Source: Pedobacter aquae (GTDB lineage: Bacteria; Bacteroidota; Bacteroidia; Sphingobacteriales; Sphingobacteriaceae). From it: a stretch of DNA of 64,000 nt. Positions 36,701 through 45,497 of the stretch are shown in pieces. Numbering within the stretch: the first letter of the stretch is position 1; each line of letters begins with the position of its first letter. The notes beneath the pieces are model-generated. The model saw only the letters and a list, made by a program, of their open reading frames with translations. It was not told where the DNA came from and did no database searches. Location: assembly GCF_008195825.1 (NCBI RefSeq), contig NZ_CP043329.1, positions 868,001-932,000 of the forward strand, written 5' to 3'. A program made the translations under genes and the position numbers.

Positions 36701-37053
36701 GGAATAAAGACACTCCTTACTTTTCAAACATTGTGGAAGCACTTTCAAGAGATTTACATTGCTATATTGCACAAGTTAATACGAGTCAATTCGGCGACTC
36801 TCGTTTGACACAACCAGCAGAATCAGCGCTTAAAGACTTAATGAAGTTGAAAGGCGGTAAAAATGATACTATTATACTTGAGGACCTAAACATCAATGCC
36901 CTAAGAGAATTTCAACTCAAATATTTTGAAAGAATCAAAGCAGACCAAGACGATTCATTTAAACCTTTACCGCCTGACTGGAATAGAAAAGATGTTAACA
37001 ATCGCATTGACAATAAAAACATATTTTCGAAGGATAAGCATGATGATGAATAG
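33733..37053 (+). CDS. DRT1-type defence reverse transcriptase fused to a nitrilase domain
   Basis: A 1106-residue protein. The N-terminal reverse transcriptase has the first catalytic Asp215 (AFINLDLKDYFYSV), PIGIASSYVLANYYL, and the active-site box YVDD (residues 315-318). A long middle region (about 400-810) is of unknown fold. The C-terminal domain (from about 815) is a carbon-nitrogen hydrolase with the Glu-Lys-Cys triad: Glu865 (VLPEFSVPYEF), Lys925 (YRLKNHYAHVEE) and Cys966 (SYYCFELAD). An RT-nitrilase fusion is the definition of defence-associated reverse transcriptase type 1 (UG1-like), an anti-phage system. It appears to be a single gene with its own leader. Start chosen at ATG 33733; Met3 is an alternative. 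Confidence 0.85.
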   Translation: MRMSEISKEELKEAYIKLKSHIYYDTTELYQRRKLAEFETGLLDDDYLFGQKKTPYANGIFNLNVKLEDKFDKIVEWINNHKKESTFEQFLDDIKLIYLPKKFKKTDNGDNFLSNQRVQDHYEVERVTVFADIPIELHLVTILWLTQYGYKLDVKLDESCVGNRLILNKSKDRIVKGSGLFKPYFSQYQKWRDQSVEEAQRKLQSGSKVAFINLDLKDYFYSVRINFEEIEKVIFGESGYKGGSNIHDIFKEFHFRFTKKLAEKKYPNKFIENILTRDVVLPIGIASSYVLANYYLNDFDIRIRKLIPQVYYSRYVDDILIVIENPDFDFHKNEKCESVRFSFKKYYEKEKSKEKVTFAQTEEDYFNKYIVSKTERFILETLYPLVKLIDFPDELKTIEVNDKVECCSVKNEKKIFKITCLEGAYFQGDKTLLYYFDNEESTAVIDKLKQELEERTSEFRDFPEDGMGDGSFDEQAYHLVFDGTEGKIRTLKDYKENRYGLSVFLANRIFAALRRSKKVDKKETEKLLKLFKGLNNLEHFRLWEKVFTFLLVNEDQEGFVLFYKHTLEQIQKLNKTTKIQDSEITYNNVANSLMQYFDISLEMPLALNPDFIKKGTKPYKDLEIFHNTYKDDVSFWNNITLTKPGSFYIYKFRMCNLIRHNYVAHPLLNYTKASGWSPLNLVDRNLPTSQKSIDKLEFSDEKKELSPRLVKFWECCIAITTNKLLKNSKDFIVGDERYQYTSILNDSKKDEDFILDEAFKLYSEINASHFTSDSPDISDFFTRVHKNITQLNGENEVEINELHINTNERFIEKPSISIANTQVKISNIESSIKGKPNLSNQRYLTFAKLLKDSRKGGADIFVLPEFSVPYEFVSSLAKYSEKNQMAIIAGLEHWKVEDVCYNFIVSIVPVKINGVNDAIVLYRLKNHYAHVEELIIRGYGYRVPKPKPYRYDLINWRNLYFTSYYCFELADTFHRSIFRSKIDLLIASEWNKDTPYFSNIVEALSRDLHCYIAQVNTSQFGDSRLTQPAESALKDLMKLKGGKNDTIILEDLNINALREFQLKYFERIKADQDDSFKPLPPDWNRKDVNNRIDNKNIFSKDKHDDE

Positions 37054-37226
37054 CAACATTTAGACATTTATAACTTTAGCATGCTGGCGGACAGAAGCCC
37101 AGCACATAACAGCACCTACCCAAAAGTGGGCTTCATTAGTTAAATCAAGCTTTGCGCTTGTTTTAACAGTTTTATACATCTCCCCGAAAGTAATAAACAA
37201 TCAATCTTTAACAATTATAACGATTA
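37054..37226. other. Structured gap after the DRT1 gene
   Basis: Contains GCTGG paired with CCAGC (about 37083-37100), CCCA paired with TGGG, and an AAGC/GCTT hairpin followed by TTTT. CATAACAGC and TTAGTTA elements recall attC-like arms, but no full palindrome is formed. It could serve as a terminator, a remnant recombination site, or an RNA linked to the RT. Confidence 0.3.
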
Positions 37227-38285
37227 ATGTCTAAGCCAAAATTTTCAGCAAATCAGTTAGCGGATCCTCGTTTTGAGGATGTTAATTCAGCGGATATTCT
37301 TAGATATTTCATACAAAAAATAAGCAAAAATGAATTGAAAAAGTTGAAGATTTTTGAAAAAGAATATTTAATTATTTTAATGAAAAATATTGTTAAGGAT
37401 GAGATACAAAATGAACTCAACCCTCCTGATTACATTTTAGCAAATAAGTTTAAATATCTAGCATTTAATCCTTATGATTATAAAGAACTAGATGAAGCTA
37501 CCTTTAATCATTTAGTTCTATTTTATTATGATAATTTAGACTTTCTTATGCCCATTTCATTTACCTATAATGGAATAACAAGGCAATATACGAGAGAAGA
37601 GATTGATTTAGATCGTAATAAATTTAATCAACTTCTTTTTTGGTGGAAAGAGCAACTTAGTGTTGGTAATAAATCAAGTCCATTATTAAAAGAAATCAAG
37701 GATGAGTATCATAAAAAAGTAGAAATATTGAAAGAATATTTTAATCAGAGATCTTTTGGGTATAATTTATTTAAAAGAAACGTTTTAAAATGGGAGTGTC
37801 TAATGTTTTATATATACTTTATTATTAAGAAATATTTACAGTCTAGAGATGTAAAAGAGTTATGCGAAGTGGTAAATAACAAATACATTATTACAAATTA
37901 CAGTTTTGTTCATATTCTTTCACGACATTATTTTGCTGACTTTAATACGATTTATTTTAACAAGACTGTTATTAGAGATGAAACATTGTTTGATCCATGG
38001 AATTTACCGCAAGGTGTAAAAATAATTATTGAACTATTTGAAGAACATCGTCCTAATTGGGATACCGAGAAAGATCACTTATTTTTCCGCTATAATTTAA
38101 CAACGTACATATTATATTTCAAAGAAAAGTTTGTAGATAAATTAGGACATAAACTAAAGGAAATAAGAACTCTTTACCCAGTTTCTACCGAAAGTGATAA
38201 TAAAAAGCTTACTATTTTAAAGACACAAAAAAAAATTATCGATTATGTATTTTTTATGATTAAAATTAGATTTTTAAGTTTATAA
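37227..38285 (+). CDS. Hypothetical protein, 352 aa, in defence island
   Basis: A Lys/Asn-rich, strongly A+T-biased gene with 352 residues, without signal peptide or clear membrane segments. Hydrophobic-aromatic stretches (WECLMFYIYFIIKKYL about residue 190; FVHILSRHYFADFNTIYF about 230; RYNLTTYILYFKEKFVDKLGHKLKEI near 290) suggest an alpha-helical fold. I do not recognise the family. Composition resembles phage-defence genes and the location beside DRT1 supports a defence role, but this is inference. It starts 170 bases after DRT1, so it may be transcribed separately. Confidence 0.55.
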   Translation: MSKPKFSANQLADPRFEDVNSADILRYFIQKISKNELKKLKIFEKEYLIILMKNIVKDEIQNELNPPDYILANKFKYLAFNPYDYKELDEATFNHLVLFYYDNLDFLMPISFTYNGITRQYTREEIDLDRNKFNQLLFWWKEQLSVGNKSSPLLKEIKDEYHKKVEILKEYFNQRSFGYNLFKRNVLKWECLMFYIYFIIKKYLQSRDVKELCEVVNNKYIITNYSFVHILSRHYFADFNTIYFNKTVIRDETLFDPWNLPQGVKIIIELFEEHRPNWDTEKDHLFFRYNLTTYILYFKEKFVDKLGHKLKEIRTLYPVSTESDNKKLTILKTQKKIIDYVFFMIKIRFLSL

Positions 38286-38358
38286 ATTGAATGTATTAGA
38301 AAGATATATTTATTCAACTAATGATGAAATCTATCGCTAACTATCTTCTCTAAATTCC

Positions 38359-38496
38359 ATGAAATTCATACATATCATCTACCTCATATTGATAACCATA
38401 ATTATCATATTAGCCTATAACTCTATCCAAAAAATCAAATCTATGCGTGAAAAATACTATAGACCTAGTGTTACAACATCACTTAAGGCAGCTTAG
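38359..38496 (+). CDS. Small single-pass membrane protein (45 aa)
   Basis: A 45-residue frame whose residues 3-22 are a continuous hydrophobic helix (FIHIIYLILITIIIILAYNS), followed by a basic tail (KKIKSMREKYYR region). This is the layout of type I toxins and of small membrane stress peptides. It is too short for certainty. No antisense RNA or partner was identified. Confidence 0.4.
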   Translation: MKFIHIIYLILITIIIILAYNSIQKIKSMREKYYRPSVTTSLKAA

Positions 38497-38653
38497 TCCG
38501 CTCTCTAAAATATATCAGCCATCTTTTAACAAACTCCTATTTTTTAATTTTATTTAACTCTTTTCCCTTTAGAAGTTACGCTTTTACTATGACAAGATAG
38601 TTAAGAATCTATGAGAAAGCTTCAATTTTAAATGCTAATTCATTTATATTGTT

Positions 38654-38884
38654 TCAAGCATTAAAGTCTACTAATTCTTTAGCTTCTACACCTAAACCTT
38701 TTGCTAACTCAAAAATAGTGGATAATCTAACATCGAACTTTCCGTTCTCTATTTTAGAAATATTACTATCATCTAAATCACAATTTTGAGCAACCTTACG
38801 GAGCGTTAAATTCTTCTTTTTTCTCATTTGCTGGATTTTTTCACCAAACTTTCTCTTAATTTCTGTAGTATCTTTTTGAATCAT
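38654..38884 (-). CDS. XRE-family transcriptional regulator
   Basis: A 76-residue protein consisting of a single Cro/CI-type helix-turn-helix: GEKIQQMRKKKNLTLRKVAQ, then DLDDSNISKIENGKFDVRLSTIFELAKGL. Such minimal regulators commonly control neighbouring accessory genes. It is transcribed toward the defence island from its downstream edge and may repress genes there; the target is not known. Confidence 0.8.
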   Translation of the reverse strand: MIQKDTTEIKRKFGEKIQQMRKKKNLTLRKVAQNCDLDDSNISKIENGKFDVRLSTIFELAKGLGVEAKELVDFNA

Positions 38885-38999
38885 TCAAAGTCTTATTACA
38901 AATCCTTTGAAGTTCTTTAGATTAAGAAAAAAAATTGCGGTTAAATATTACCATAAATTAAAATACTTTTTTATATTTGATTTTAACTTAAACAGGTAT

Positions 39000-39210
39000 T
39001 AATAAGAGTCTTGCAACACCATTTCTGACGCCGTTGAAGCAAGAGCAACAGATTAGTACCCATATCTATGTGTAGATGTATATATTTGTACGTCGAAATA
39101 GATGTGGGACTGTTGTAAATCCATTTCAACGTAAGGCGTCAGAAACTTTAAGGTGTTATGGTATGCGGTCCCACATGTATTTAAGCATTCCATCAAAATA
39201 AGACTCGTTA
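39000..39210. repeat. Large nested imperfect palindrome
   Basis: Complementary blocks occur in mirror order: AACACC (39015-39020) with GGTGTT (39152-39157), TTTCTGACGCC (39022-39032) with GGCGTCAGAAA (39135-39145), GTTGAA (39033-39038) with TTCAAC (39125-39130), CAACAG (39046-39051) with CTGTTG (39110-39115), and CCCATATCTAT with ATAGATGTGGG (39098-39108, one mismatch). Outer AGAGTCTT/AAGACTC pairing extends it. GTGGGAC also pairs with GTCCCAC at 39169, giving an alternative fold. A MITE or structured RNA are both possible. Confidence 0.7.
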
Positions 39211-39220
39211 ACATCATAAT

Positions 39221-39331
39221 ATGAAAACGAGCAACATTTACCCAAGCAAACAGCAAAAAGCAATTAAAGCCAAAAGCTTTGCTGCATCCCTTAAAAATCT
39301 ATTCAAAAACATCATTAAAAGTCCGGTATAG
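39221..39331 (+). CDS. Small basic peptide (36 aa)
   Basis: Frame starting MKTSNIYPSKQQKAIKAKSF and ending NIIKSPV, rich in Lys. It is followed by a convincing terminator (39345-39412), which supports an independent short transcript. It lies upstream of a thioredoxin-like/SusC/SusD operon, and short peptides at this place occur in related genomes, but its role is unknown. Confidence 0.4.
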   Translation: MKTSNIYPSKQQKAIKAKSFAASLKNLFKNIIKSPV

Positions 39332-39344
39332 GGGCAAAGACATC

Positions 39345-39412
39345 AACCGGTCTGGCCCATTGCATCCCATGAAATAAGTTAAAAAGCTGTTAATAGCCCG
39401 GCCGGTTTTTTC
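39345..39412 (+). terminator. Intrinsic terminator after the small peptide gene
   Basis: AACCGG near 39345-39350 pairs with CCGGTT (39402-39407), with GGCC and GGGC partners extending the stem, a loop of about 30 bases, and a run of six T (39406-39411). Confidence 0.65.
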
Positions 39413-39489
39413 TATCTGAGAAGAGTGCTTAATGATAACATTTCGACTCCGCTCCATGTGACAAATCCTTAAACCCAAACACAAAAAAA

Positions 39490-40806
39490 ATGAACGATAA
39501 ACATCGTATAGGATACCTATGGCCTTTTTTTAGGAGGTACAACCTTATTAAACTGCTTGTATTACTGCTAGTTGTGGTATCATACAGCAAAAAAGCCAAA
39601 GCCCAGCAAGCTTTAGCCAAAGCCAGTACTTTACCACAGCAAGAAATAACCTTACTATCAAACCCAGCCAGTAGCATAAGCTTTCCAGAAAAGAAGAAAC
39701 CCTGTCTACTGGTGTTTTGGAATGCCAGCTGCAAAACTACCCAAAAGCAAATGCAGCTTTTAGATAGCCTGCAAGAGCAGTTTAGCGGGCAGCTACATAT
39801 CTTAACAGTTACAGCAGAAGAGGGCGAGATAGCAAAGCAATGGCTTCAAAAAAGCCAAATCAAGTTAAACCTTCCTATTGCAGCAGCACATAATAACTTA
39901 AAGCAATACTTTCCGCATCAATTACACCCTCATGTAGTATGGCTTAATCAAGAAGGGCAGTTTCAGGCAACAAGTGCTTTAGATTATGTTACAGCAGCAC
40001 ATCTAAAAACTTTTATAACAGGTAAAATGCCCTTAATACCTCAAAAAGAAGACCGTATAGATTTTAAACCCGGTAAAAGTACTTTATTAAGAGAAAAGCT
40101 TAAAAGCTACAGCATGGTAGCGCCATACTTGCCAGGTGTAGAGCCAGCCTTTAAAGTCTGGAAGGATAGCAACACCGTATATACACAGGTCATCAATTTC
40201 AGCAGCTATACTTTATACCTGATGGCTATCAATAAATTCTTGGGCTATCCAGCCAACCAAATCATTTGGGAGGTAGCAGATAGAAATCATTATCAATTCC
40301 CTAAAGAGAAAATCAATCAAGATAGCTGGAAAAGAGCCCATAGCTATTGCTATGAATCGGCCATGCCTTTACACCTGCCCGCAAGTGCCCGGCTAGATAA
40401 AATGCGACAAGATTTAAACACCGCATTAAATGTTGATGTAAGGCTAGAACAGCGTAAAACCAAAGTTTGGCGCTTACATGCCTTAGGAGCAATTCAAGCT
40501 TCGGCAGGCGGCAAAGCTTATAATAATTTTGAGCAAGACACAGCCCTAAAACAAATGCGAAATGCTGGTTTAGAAGCCTTGCTTTACGAATTAAACCAGC
40601 GGGAAGAAAATCTACCTTTTATAGATGAAACCGCTTTTAGTGGCAAATTAGACCTAGACCTTTACCTACCTAAAGGTTTTATAGATAGTCAGGCATTGAT
40701 AATAGCCTTAAGGAAATACCATATCGGTATGGAACAGGTAGAAAGAGAAATTCCATTTCTGGTATTTACAGAATCCAACTATTTAACAAATCACCTAAAC
40801 CCATAA
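39490..40806 (+). CDS. Thioredoxin-like (TlpA-type) protein with TIGR03435-like C-terminus
   Basis: A 438-residue protein with an N-terminal membrane anchor or signal (residues about 18-38). Residues about 60-190 form a thioredoxin-like domain; the active-site region reads FWNASCKTTQKQM, with one Cys instead of CxxC, so it cannot form the usual disulphide. The C-terminal 220 residues (DFKPGKSTLLREKLKSYS, FIDETAFSGKLDLDLYLP) resemble the TIGR03435 family. It precedes susC by six bases, so it is the first gene of this uptake operon. Such thioredoxin-like proteins often accompany SusC/SusD pairs in Pedobacter. Confidence 0.65.
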   Translation: MNDKHRIGYLWPFFRRYNLIKLLVLLLVVVSYSKKAKAQQALAKASTLPQQEITLLSNPASSISFPEKKKPCLLVFWNASCKTTQKQMQLLDSLQEQFSGQLHILTVTAEEGEIAKQWLQKSQIKLNLPIAAAHNNLKQYFPHQLHPHVVWLNQEGQFQATSALDYVTAAHLKTFITGKMPLIPQKEDRIDFKPGKSTLLREKLKSYSMVAPYLPGVEPAFKVWKDSNTVYTQVINFSSYTLYLMAINKFLGYPANQIIWEVADRNHYQFPKEKINQDSWKRAHSYCYESAMPLHLPASARLDKMRQDLNTALNVDVRLEQRKTKVWRLHALGAIQASAGGKAYNNFEQDTALKQMRNAGLEALLYELNQREENLPFIDETAFSGKLDLDLYLPKGFIDSQALIIALRKYHIGMEQVEREIPFLVFTESNYLTNHLNP

Positions 40807-40811
40807 ACAAA

Positions 40812-43800
40812 ATGAAACATGTATTAACGCTCTTATGCTTGCTTTTCTTTAGTCGCTATACGGCTATGGCCCAAGGAACAGCCATTAGCGGAACCATAAA
40901 AAATAAAAATGGCGATCCCCTTGCTGGAGCCATCATCACTGTAGAGCCCTCATCCATAACAACCCAAGCAGATGCCAATGGTAATTTCAGCATCAGAACA
41001 ACACAAACTGAAGTGAGCGTTAGCATCACCATGCTATCCTTCCAAAAGCAAGAATTTAGGCTCAAAACGCCTTTTCCAGAACGATTGAACATTACCTTAT
41101 TGGAAGACCCTAAGCAATTGCAAGAAGTAGTCATCTCATCAGGTTACCAGCAGCTCAATAAGGAAAGAGCAACAGGAGCATTTGAGCAATTCAATACCGA
41201 GCTGTTGGAAAGAAATGTGAGCAGTGGTATTTTAGAAAGATTAGACGGCCTCAATGCTACTACTTTATTTGATAAACGTTCTTTTAATATTAACGCTCCA
41301 CAAGGTGATGCTAATATCCTTATCAGGGGGTAAACACCATCAATGCCAACCGTAATCCACTTATCATCTTAGATAACTTCCCTTTTGAGGGTGAGCTAAA
41401 CAGCATCAATCCTAATGATATTGCTTCGGTAAGTATTCTTAAAGATGCTGCTGCGGCATCTATCTGGGGAGCAAGAGCAGGTAATGGCGTGATTGTCATC
41501 ACCACTAAAAGAGGAAAGCTCAACCAAAGCATGCAGCTCAGTTTTAATAACAATATCAATATCACTGCAAAGCCGCGGCTCTTTGATGATCCTATCATGA
41601 GCAGTAGCGATTATATAGACAATGAGATAGATTTATTTTCAAGAGGCTATTTCACAAGCTTAGAGAATAATGTACGCAGACCAGCATTAAGCCCAGTAGT
41701 AGAATTGTTAATCGCCAGAAGAGAAGGACGTATCACAGAAGCAGCACTCAATAGCCAAATCAATAACTTAAAGCAATTAGATGTCAGAAACGATTATCTA
41801 GATGCGGTATACAGAAGAGAAGTGAACCAGCAGTATGCCCTAAACTTAAAAGGAGGAAGTGCTAAGCATAGCTATTTCATTTCGGCAGGATATGACAAAG
41901 GCTTACAAGCTTTAAGAAGCAATAGCAGCCAGCGTAGCACCTTAAGGATGAACAATAGCTATAAACCCTTAAAAGGCTTAGAACTACAAAGTAACCTGCA
42001 ATACAGTTTTAACCAACAAGAAGGGCAAAGCCGCTCGGCAGCTATGGGTTATGGTCGCCTGCTGATAGGTAACCGTCAGTTATACCCTTATGCCCGCCTG
42101 ATAAATGAAGATGGTAGCCCCGCTATCATAGAAAAGGATTTCCGTAGCAGAAGTATTGCTGCCATAGGTAATAACCAATTGCTTGATTGGAATTACCGTC
42201 CGCTAGATGAGCTTAACTTTCCGGGAGAAACGCAGCATAACCAAACATTAATAGCAGATTTAGCTGCCCGCTATCAGGTTTTAAGCTGGTTATCAGCAGA
42301 ACTGAAATATCAATATCAACAAGGTGTAACGGATAGAGAAGACCTCAACACCGCTGCATCCTATTTTAGCAGGAATTTAATCAACCGTTACAGCCAAGTC
42401 TCAGGGAATTTGCTCAACAGGCCCATTCCCTTAGGAGGCATCTTAGATGAATTTAGGTCGAACCAGCAAGCCCATTCAGGAAGGGCACAACTAGGTTTTG
42501 ATAAAGCCTGGACAAATCATGAAATCCATGCTATTGCAGGAGCAGAAATCAGGCAAGCTGCCAGTAGCTTTAGCAGCAATAGAGCTTATGGTTATGATGA
42601 GAATGTCTTAACGGCTATTCCAGTAGATTATATAACGCTATTCCCGGGCTTCCAAAACTTATCACCATCGGCAAGAATACCTTATGTTGGTGCATTTGGA
42701 GAAACACTCAATAGGTATGTTTCTTATTATGCAAATGCCGCTTATACCTATCAACAACGTTATACCATTTCTACAAGTGTGCGTAAAGATGCATCAAACA
42801 TTTTTGGAGTACGTACCAATGAGAAAGGCGTACCACTATGGTCGGCAGGTGCTTTATGGAATATAGCCAAAGAAGATTTCTATGCGTTAGACTGGTTACC
42901 ACAGCTTAAGCTAAGAGGCTCTTATGGCTTTGCAGGTAATATAGATAATAGCTTATCGGCACTCACAACGCTCACTTATTTTAGTGGAGCAAACCCAATT
43001 ACCAATTTACCCTATGCCAATATCTCAAGTCCGCCCAATGGCGAACTTAGATGGGAGAAAGTAGGAACCTTTAATGCTGGGCTAGACTTTGCCAGTAAGA
43101 ATAACCGTATCAGCGGTAGTTTTGATATCTATAGCAAAAGAACTACAGATCTTTTAGGGATAGAACCTGCAAACCCATTCACAGGATTTACAACTTTGAC
43201 GCTCAACGGAGCATCCAGCAAGGGTAGTGGTTGGGAGCTACAGCTCAATAGCCTGAATACAACAGGTAAACTAGCATGGACAAGTAATCTTTCCTTAGCA
43301 CATAGTCGTTCAGAAATCACCCGATATAAAGCAGATGTTTTTGTATCTGGTCTGGTAGGGAATGGAATATCACTCAATCCGGTAGAAAACTATCCGGTAT
43401 TTCCACTTTTTAGTTATAGATGGAGAGGTTTAGATGGGCAAAATGGAGACCCGGTAGGTGAACTAGCCGGAGTAAATAGTAAAGATTATGCCGCTATAGT
43501 GAACAATACTCCACTAGATGAATTGGTCCTGCATGGTTCAGCAATTCCTTTATACAATGGAGCATTCCGTAATACTTTAACCTATGGAGCTTTTAGCCTA
43601 TCCATGAATATCACTTTTAGACTGGATTACTATTTCAGGAGCAGAAGTATCAGCTATACGGAACTCTATGCCAATGGAAAAGGTCATGCCGATTATGCCA
43701 AACGCTGGCAACAAGCCGGAGATGAAGCTTTTACCCAAGTACCATCAAAGATTTATCCTGCTATAGCCAACAGGGATATATTTTATAACAACTCTGAAAT

Positions 43801-44029
43801 CACGGTCAGTAAAGGCGACCATATTCGCCTGCAAGATATACGTTTTGGATGGCAGCTTTTACCCAAGCCAACTAAGAAATTACCTTTTAGAAGATTGGAG
43901 CTTTTTACTTATGCCAATAACCTGGGAATCATTTGGAGAGCAAGTGAAGGGAATATAGACCCCGATTATGGTTTTGATAGCATAGCACCTTCAGCCATTT
44001 ATGCATTAGGATTAAGAGCAGAATTTTAA
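40812..44029 (+). pseudogene. susC: SusC/RagA-type TonB-dependent outer-membrane transporter, frameshifted
   Basis: The first 173 residues contain the signal peptide (to about residue 20), a carboxypeptidase-D-like domain (ISGTIKNKNGDPLAGAIITV) and the start of the plug, ending ANILIRG. One extra G in the run at 41326-41330 (5 to 6) restores RGVNTINANRNPLIILDNFPF and the plug SILKDAAAASIWGARAGNGVIVITTKRG, joined to the 22-strand barrel (to 44029). The full protein would be about 1070 residues, normal for the family. It imports a ligand delivered by SusD. The frame break may be a sequencing error. Confidence 0.88.
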
Positions 44030-45448
44030 ATGATAAAAGCAAAAGACATGAAAACAAGTATACACAAACAAAGAAAACATAGCCTAGCAAGTTTAAACAT
44101 GAAGCTTATCATCAAGGTAAAACTCATCCTATTGATGATAGGTATCAGCCTAAGCAGCTGTCAGGATTTCTTAGAAGCCAAGCCAGATAAAAGTTTGGCA
44201 GTACCAACCAGTTTAAGAGATATGAATGCTATATTGGATAACAATACCACCAACTTTTATTCCTTTATAGCAGAAGTAGCGGCAGATAACTTCTATCATA
44301 CCGAAGCTTTATGGAATGCTGTACCCACAGAAAGAGACCGGAATATTTATATCTGGGAAAATACGGCAGCAGATGGAGATGGCGGAACATTGGCCGGACG
44401 GTACAGAACCATTTTTAATGCCAATATTGTTTTAGAAACCCTTCCGGAAATAAGCATTCAAGAATCTGAACGGGAAGAATATAAGCGTATACAAGGCTTT
44501 GCCTATTTCGCCAGAGGCTATGCGCTTTTAGAAATGGCGCAACTTTTTACAGAGCCTTATCAGGAAAGTATAGCCGCTACGGCTAAAGGATTACCCTTAA
44601 AATTAAGTGCTGATGTAAATGAGCCAAGTCCTAGGGCTAGTTTAGAAGAAACTTATAAACGTATAGAAGGTGATTTGAAACAGGCAGCACAATTATTGCC
44701 AGCTCAAAGCAGCTCGCCAACAAGAGCCAATAAAGCGGCAGCTTATGCTGTACTAGCGAGAATGTATCTTTACCAGCGTAAATATCCGCAAGCAGGTTTA
44801 TATGCCGATTCCTCTTTACAAGTAAATAATCAGCTTTTAGACTATAAAACCATCAATAACAGCGCAACGCCTTTCCCTATTTTCAATCGTGAAAAGTTAT
44901 TTTATGCCTATGCTAGCTCCAGTAATGTAACAGTAGCTAGAGCCAAGGTAGACACCTTGCTTTATGCTAGTTATGCCAACGGCGACCGTAGGAAGTTACT
45001 TTTCTTCAGAAGAAACGCTGATAACAGCTATGCCTTTCAAGGAAGTTATGCGCAGAGCACCATTACTTTTGCAATGGGGCCCACTACCGCAGAAATGTAT
45101 TTAACAAGGGCCGAGAGTAGGGCAAGGGCAGGTAATAAAGATGAAGCCCTACAAGATTTAAATACCCTGATGCGAAACCGTTGGGACAATACATTTGTGC
45201 CTTTTACAGCAGCAAACGCCAATGAGGCATTAAGACTCATCTTAGCTGAAAGAAGAAAAGAATTGATATTTAGAGGGTTAAGATGGGCTGATTTAAGACG
45301 TTTAAATTTTGAGCCAGAATTTGCTCAGGTATTACAAAGAAAATTAGGAAACCGAACGTTTACCTTGTTACCCAATGATAAGCGTTATGTTTTTCCGATA
45401 CCAGAAAGTATCATACAATTATCAGGAATAGCACAAAATGATAGATAG
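44030..45448 (+). CDS. susD: SusD/RagB-family nutrient-binding lipoprotein
   Basis: A 472-residue protein whose lipobox LSSC places the acylated Cys at residue 44 from this start; Met24 (base 44099) would give a normal 20-residue signal peptide and is a likely alternative start. SusD features: CQDFLEAKPDKSLAVPTSLRDMNAILDN near the mature N-terminus, tetratricopeptide-like helices (AYAVLARMYLYQRKYPQAG), and a C-terminal RADLRRLNFE-type block (LIFRGLRWADLRRLNFEPEF). It caps SusC on the cell surface. The ATG follows the susC stop directly. Confidence 0.88.
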   Translation: MIKAKDMKTSIHKQRKHSLASLNMKLIIKVKLILLMIGISLSSCQDFLEAKPDKSLAVPTSLRDMNAILDNNTTNFYSFIAEVAADNFYHTEALWNAVPTERDRNIYIWENTAADGDGGTLAGRYRTIFNANIVLETLPEISIQESEREEYKRIQGFAYFARGYALLEMAQLFTEPYQESIAATAKGLPLKLSADVNEPSPRASLEETYKRIEGDLKQAAQLLPAQSSSPTRANKAAAYAVLARMYLYQRKYPQAGLYADSSLQVNNQLLDYKTINNSATPFPIFNREKLFYAYASSSNVTVARAKVDTLLYASYANGDRRKLLFFRRNADNSYAFQGSYAQSTITFAMGPTTAEMYLTRAESRARAGNKDEALQDLNTLMRNRWDNTFVPFTAANANEALRLILAERRKELIFRGLRWADLRRLNFEPEFAQVLQRKLGNRTFTLLPNDKRYVFPIPESIIQLSGIAQNDR

Positions 45449-45452
45449 AAAG

Positions 45453-45487
45453 AACATCCGGGAGGGGATAGGCTTCTCCCGGATGAA
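45453..45487. terminator. Bidirectional terminator hairpin between susD and DUF6520 gene
   Basis: A perfect 10-bp inverted repeat CATCCGGGAG (45455-45464) and CTCCCGGATG (45476-45485) with an 11-base loop, in the gap between two convergent genes. Confidence 0.65.
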
Positions 45488-45497
45488 ATGGGGGTTC

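Larger units (their letters stand above)
38885..39489. other. Intergenic gap with palindrome, small gene and repeat fragment
   Basis: Contains the nested palindrome at 39000-39210, a 36-codon gene with terminator, and at 39438-39470 a fragment of a common Bacteroidota repeat that reads CHMERSRN on the minus strand. A minus-strand frame across the palindrome (39053-39256) has no credible coding character. Confidence 0.6.

Noticed and set aside
37054-37226. Possible fifth attC-like site after the DRT1 gene
   Set aside because: CATAACAGC and TTAGTTA elements occur, but no complete palindrome and no matching tag elsewhere in the window.
39053-39256. 67-codon minus-strand frame over the nested palindrome
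   Set aside because: Explained by the palindrome; no start signal and no family resemblance.
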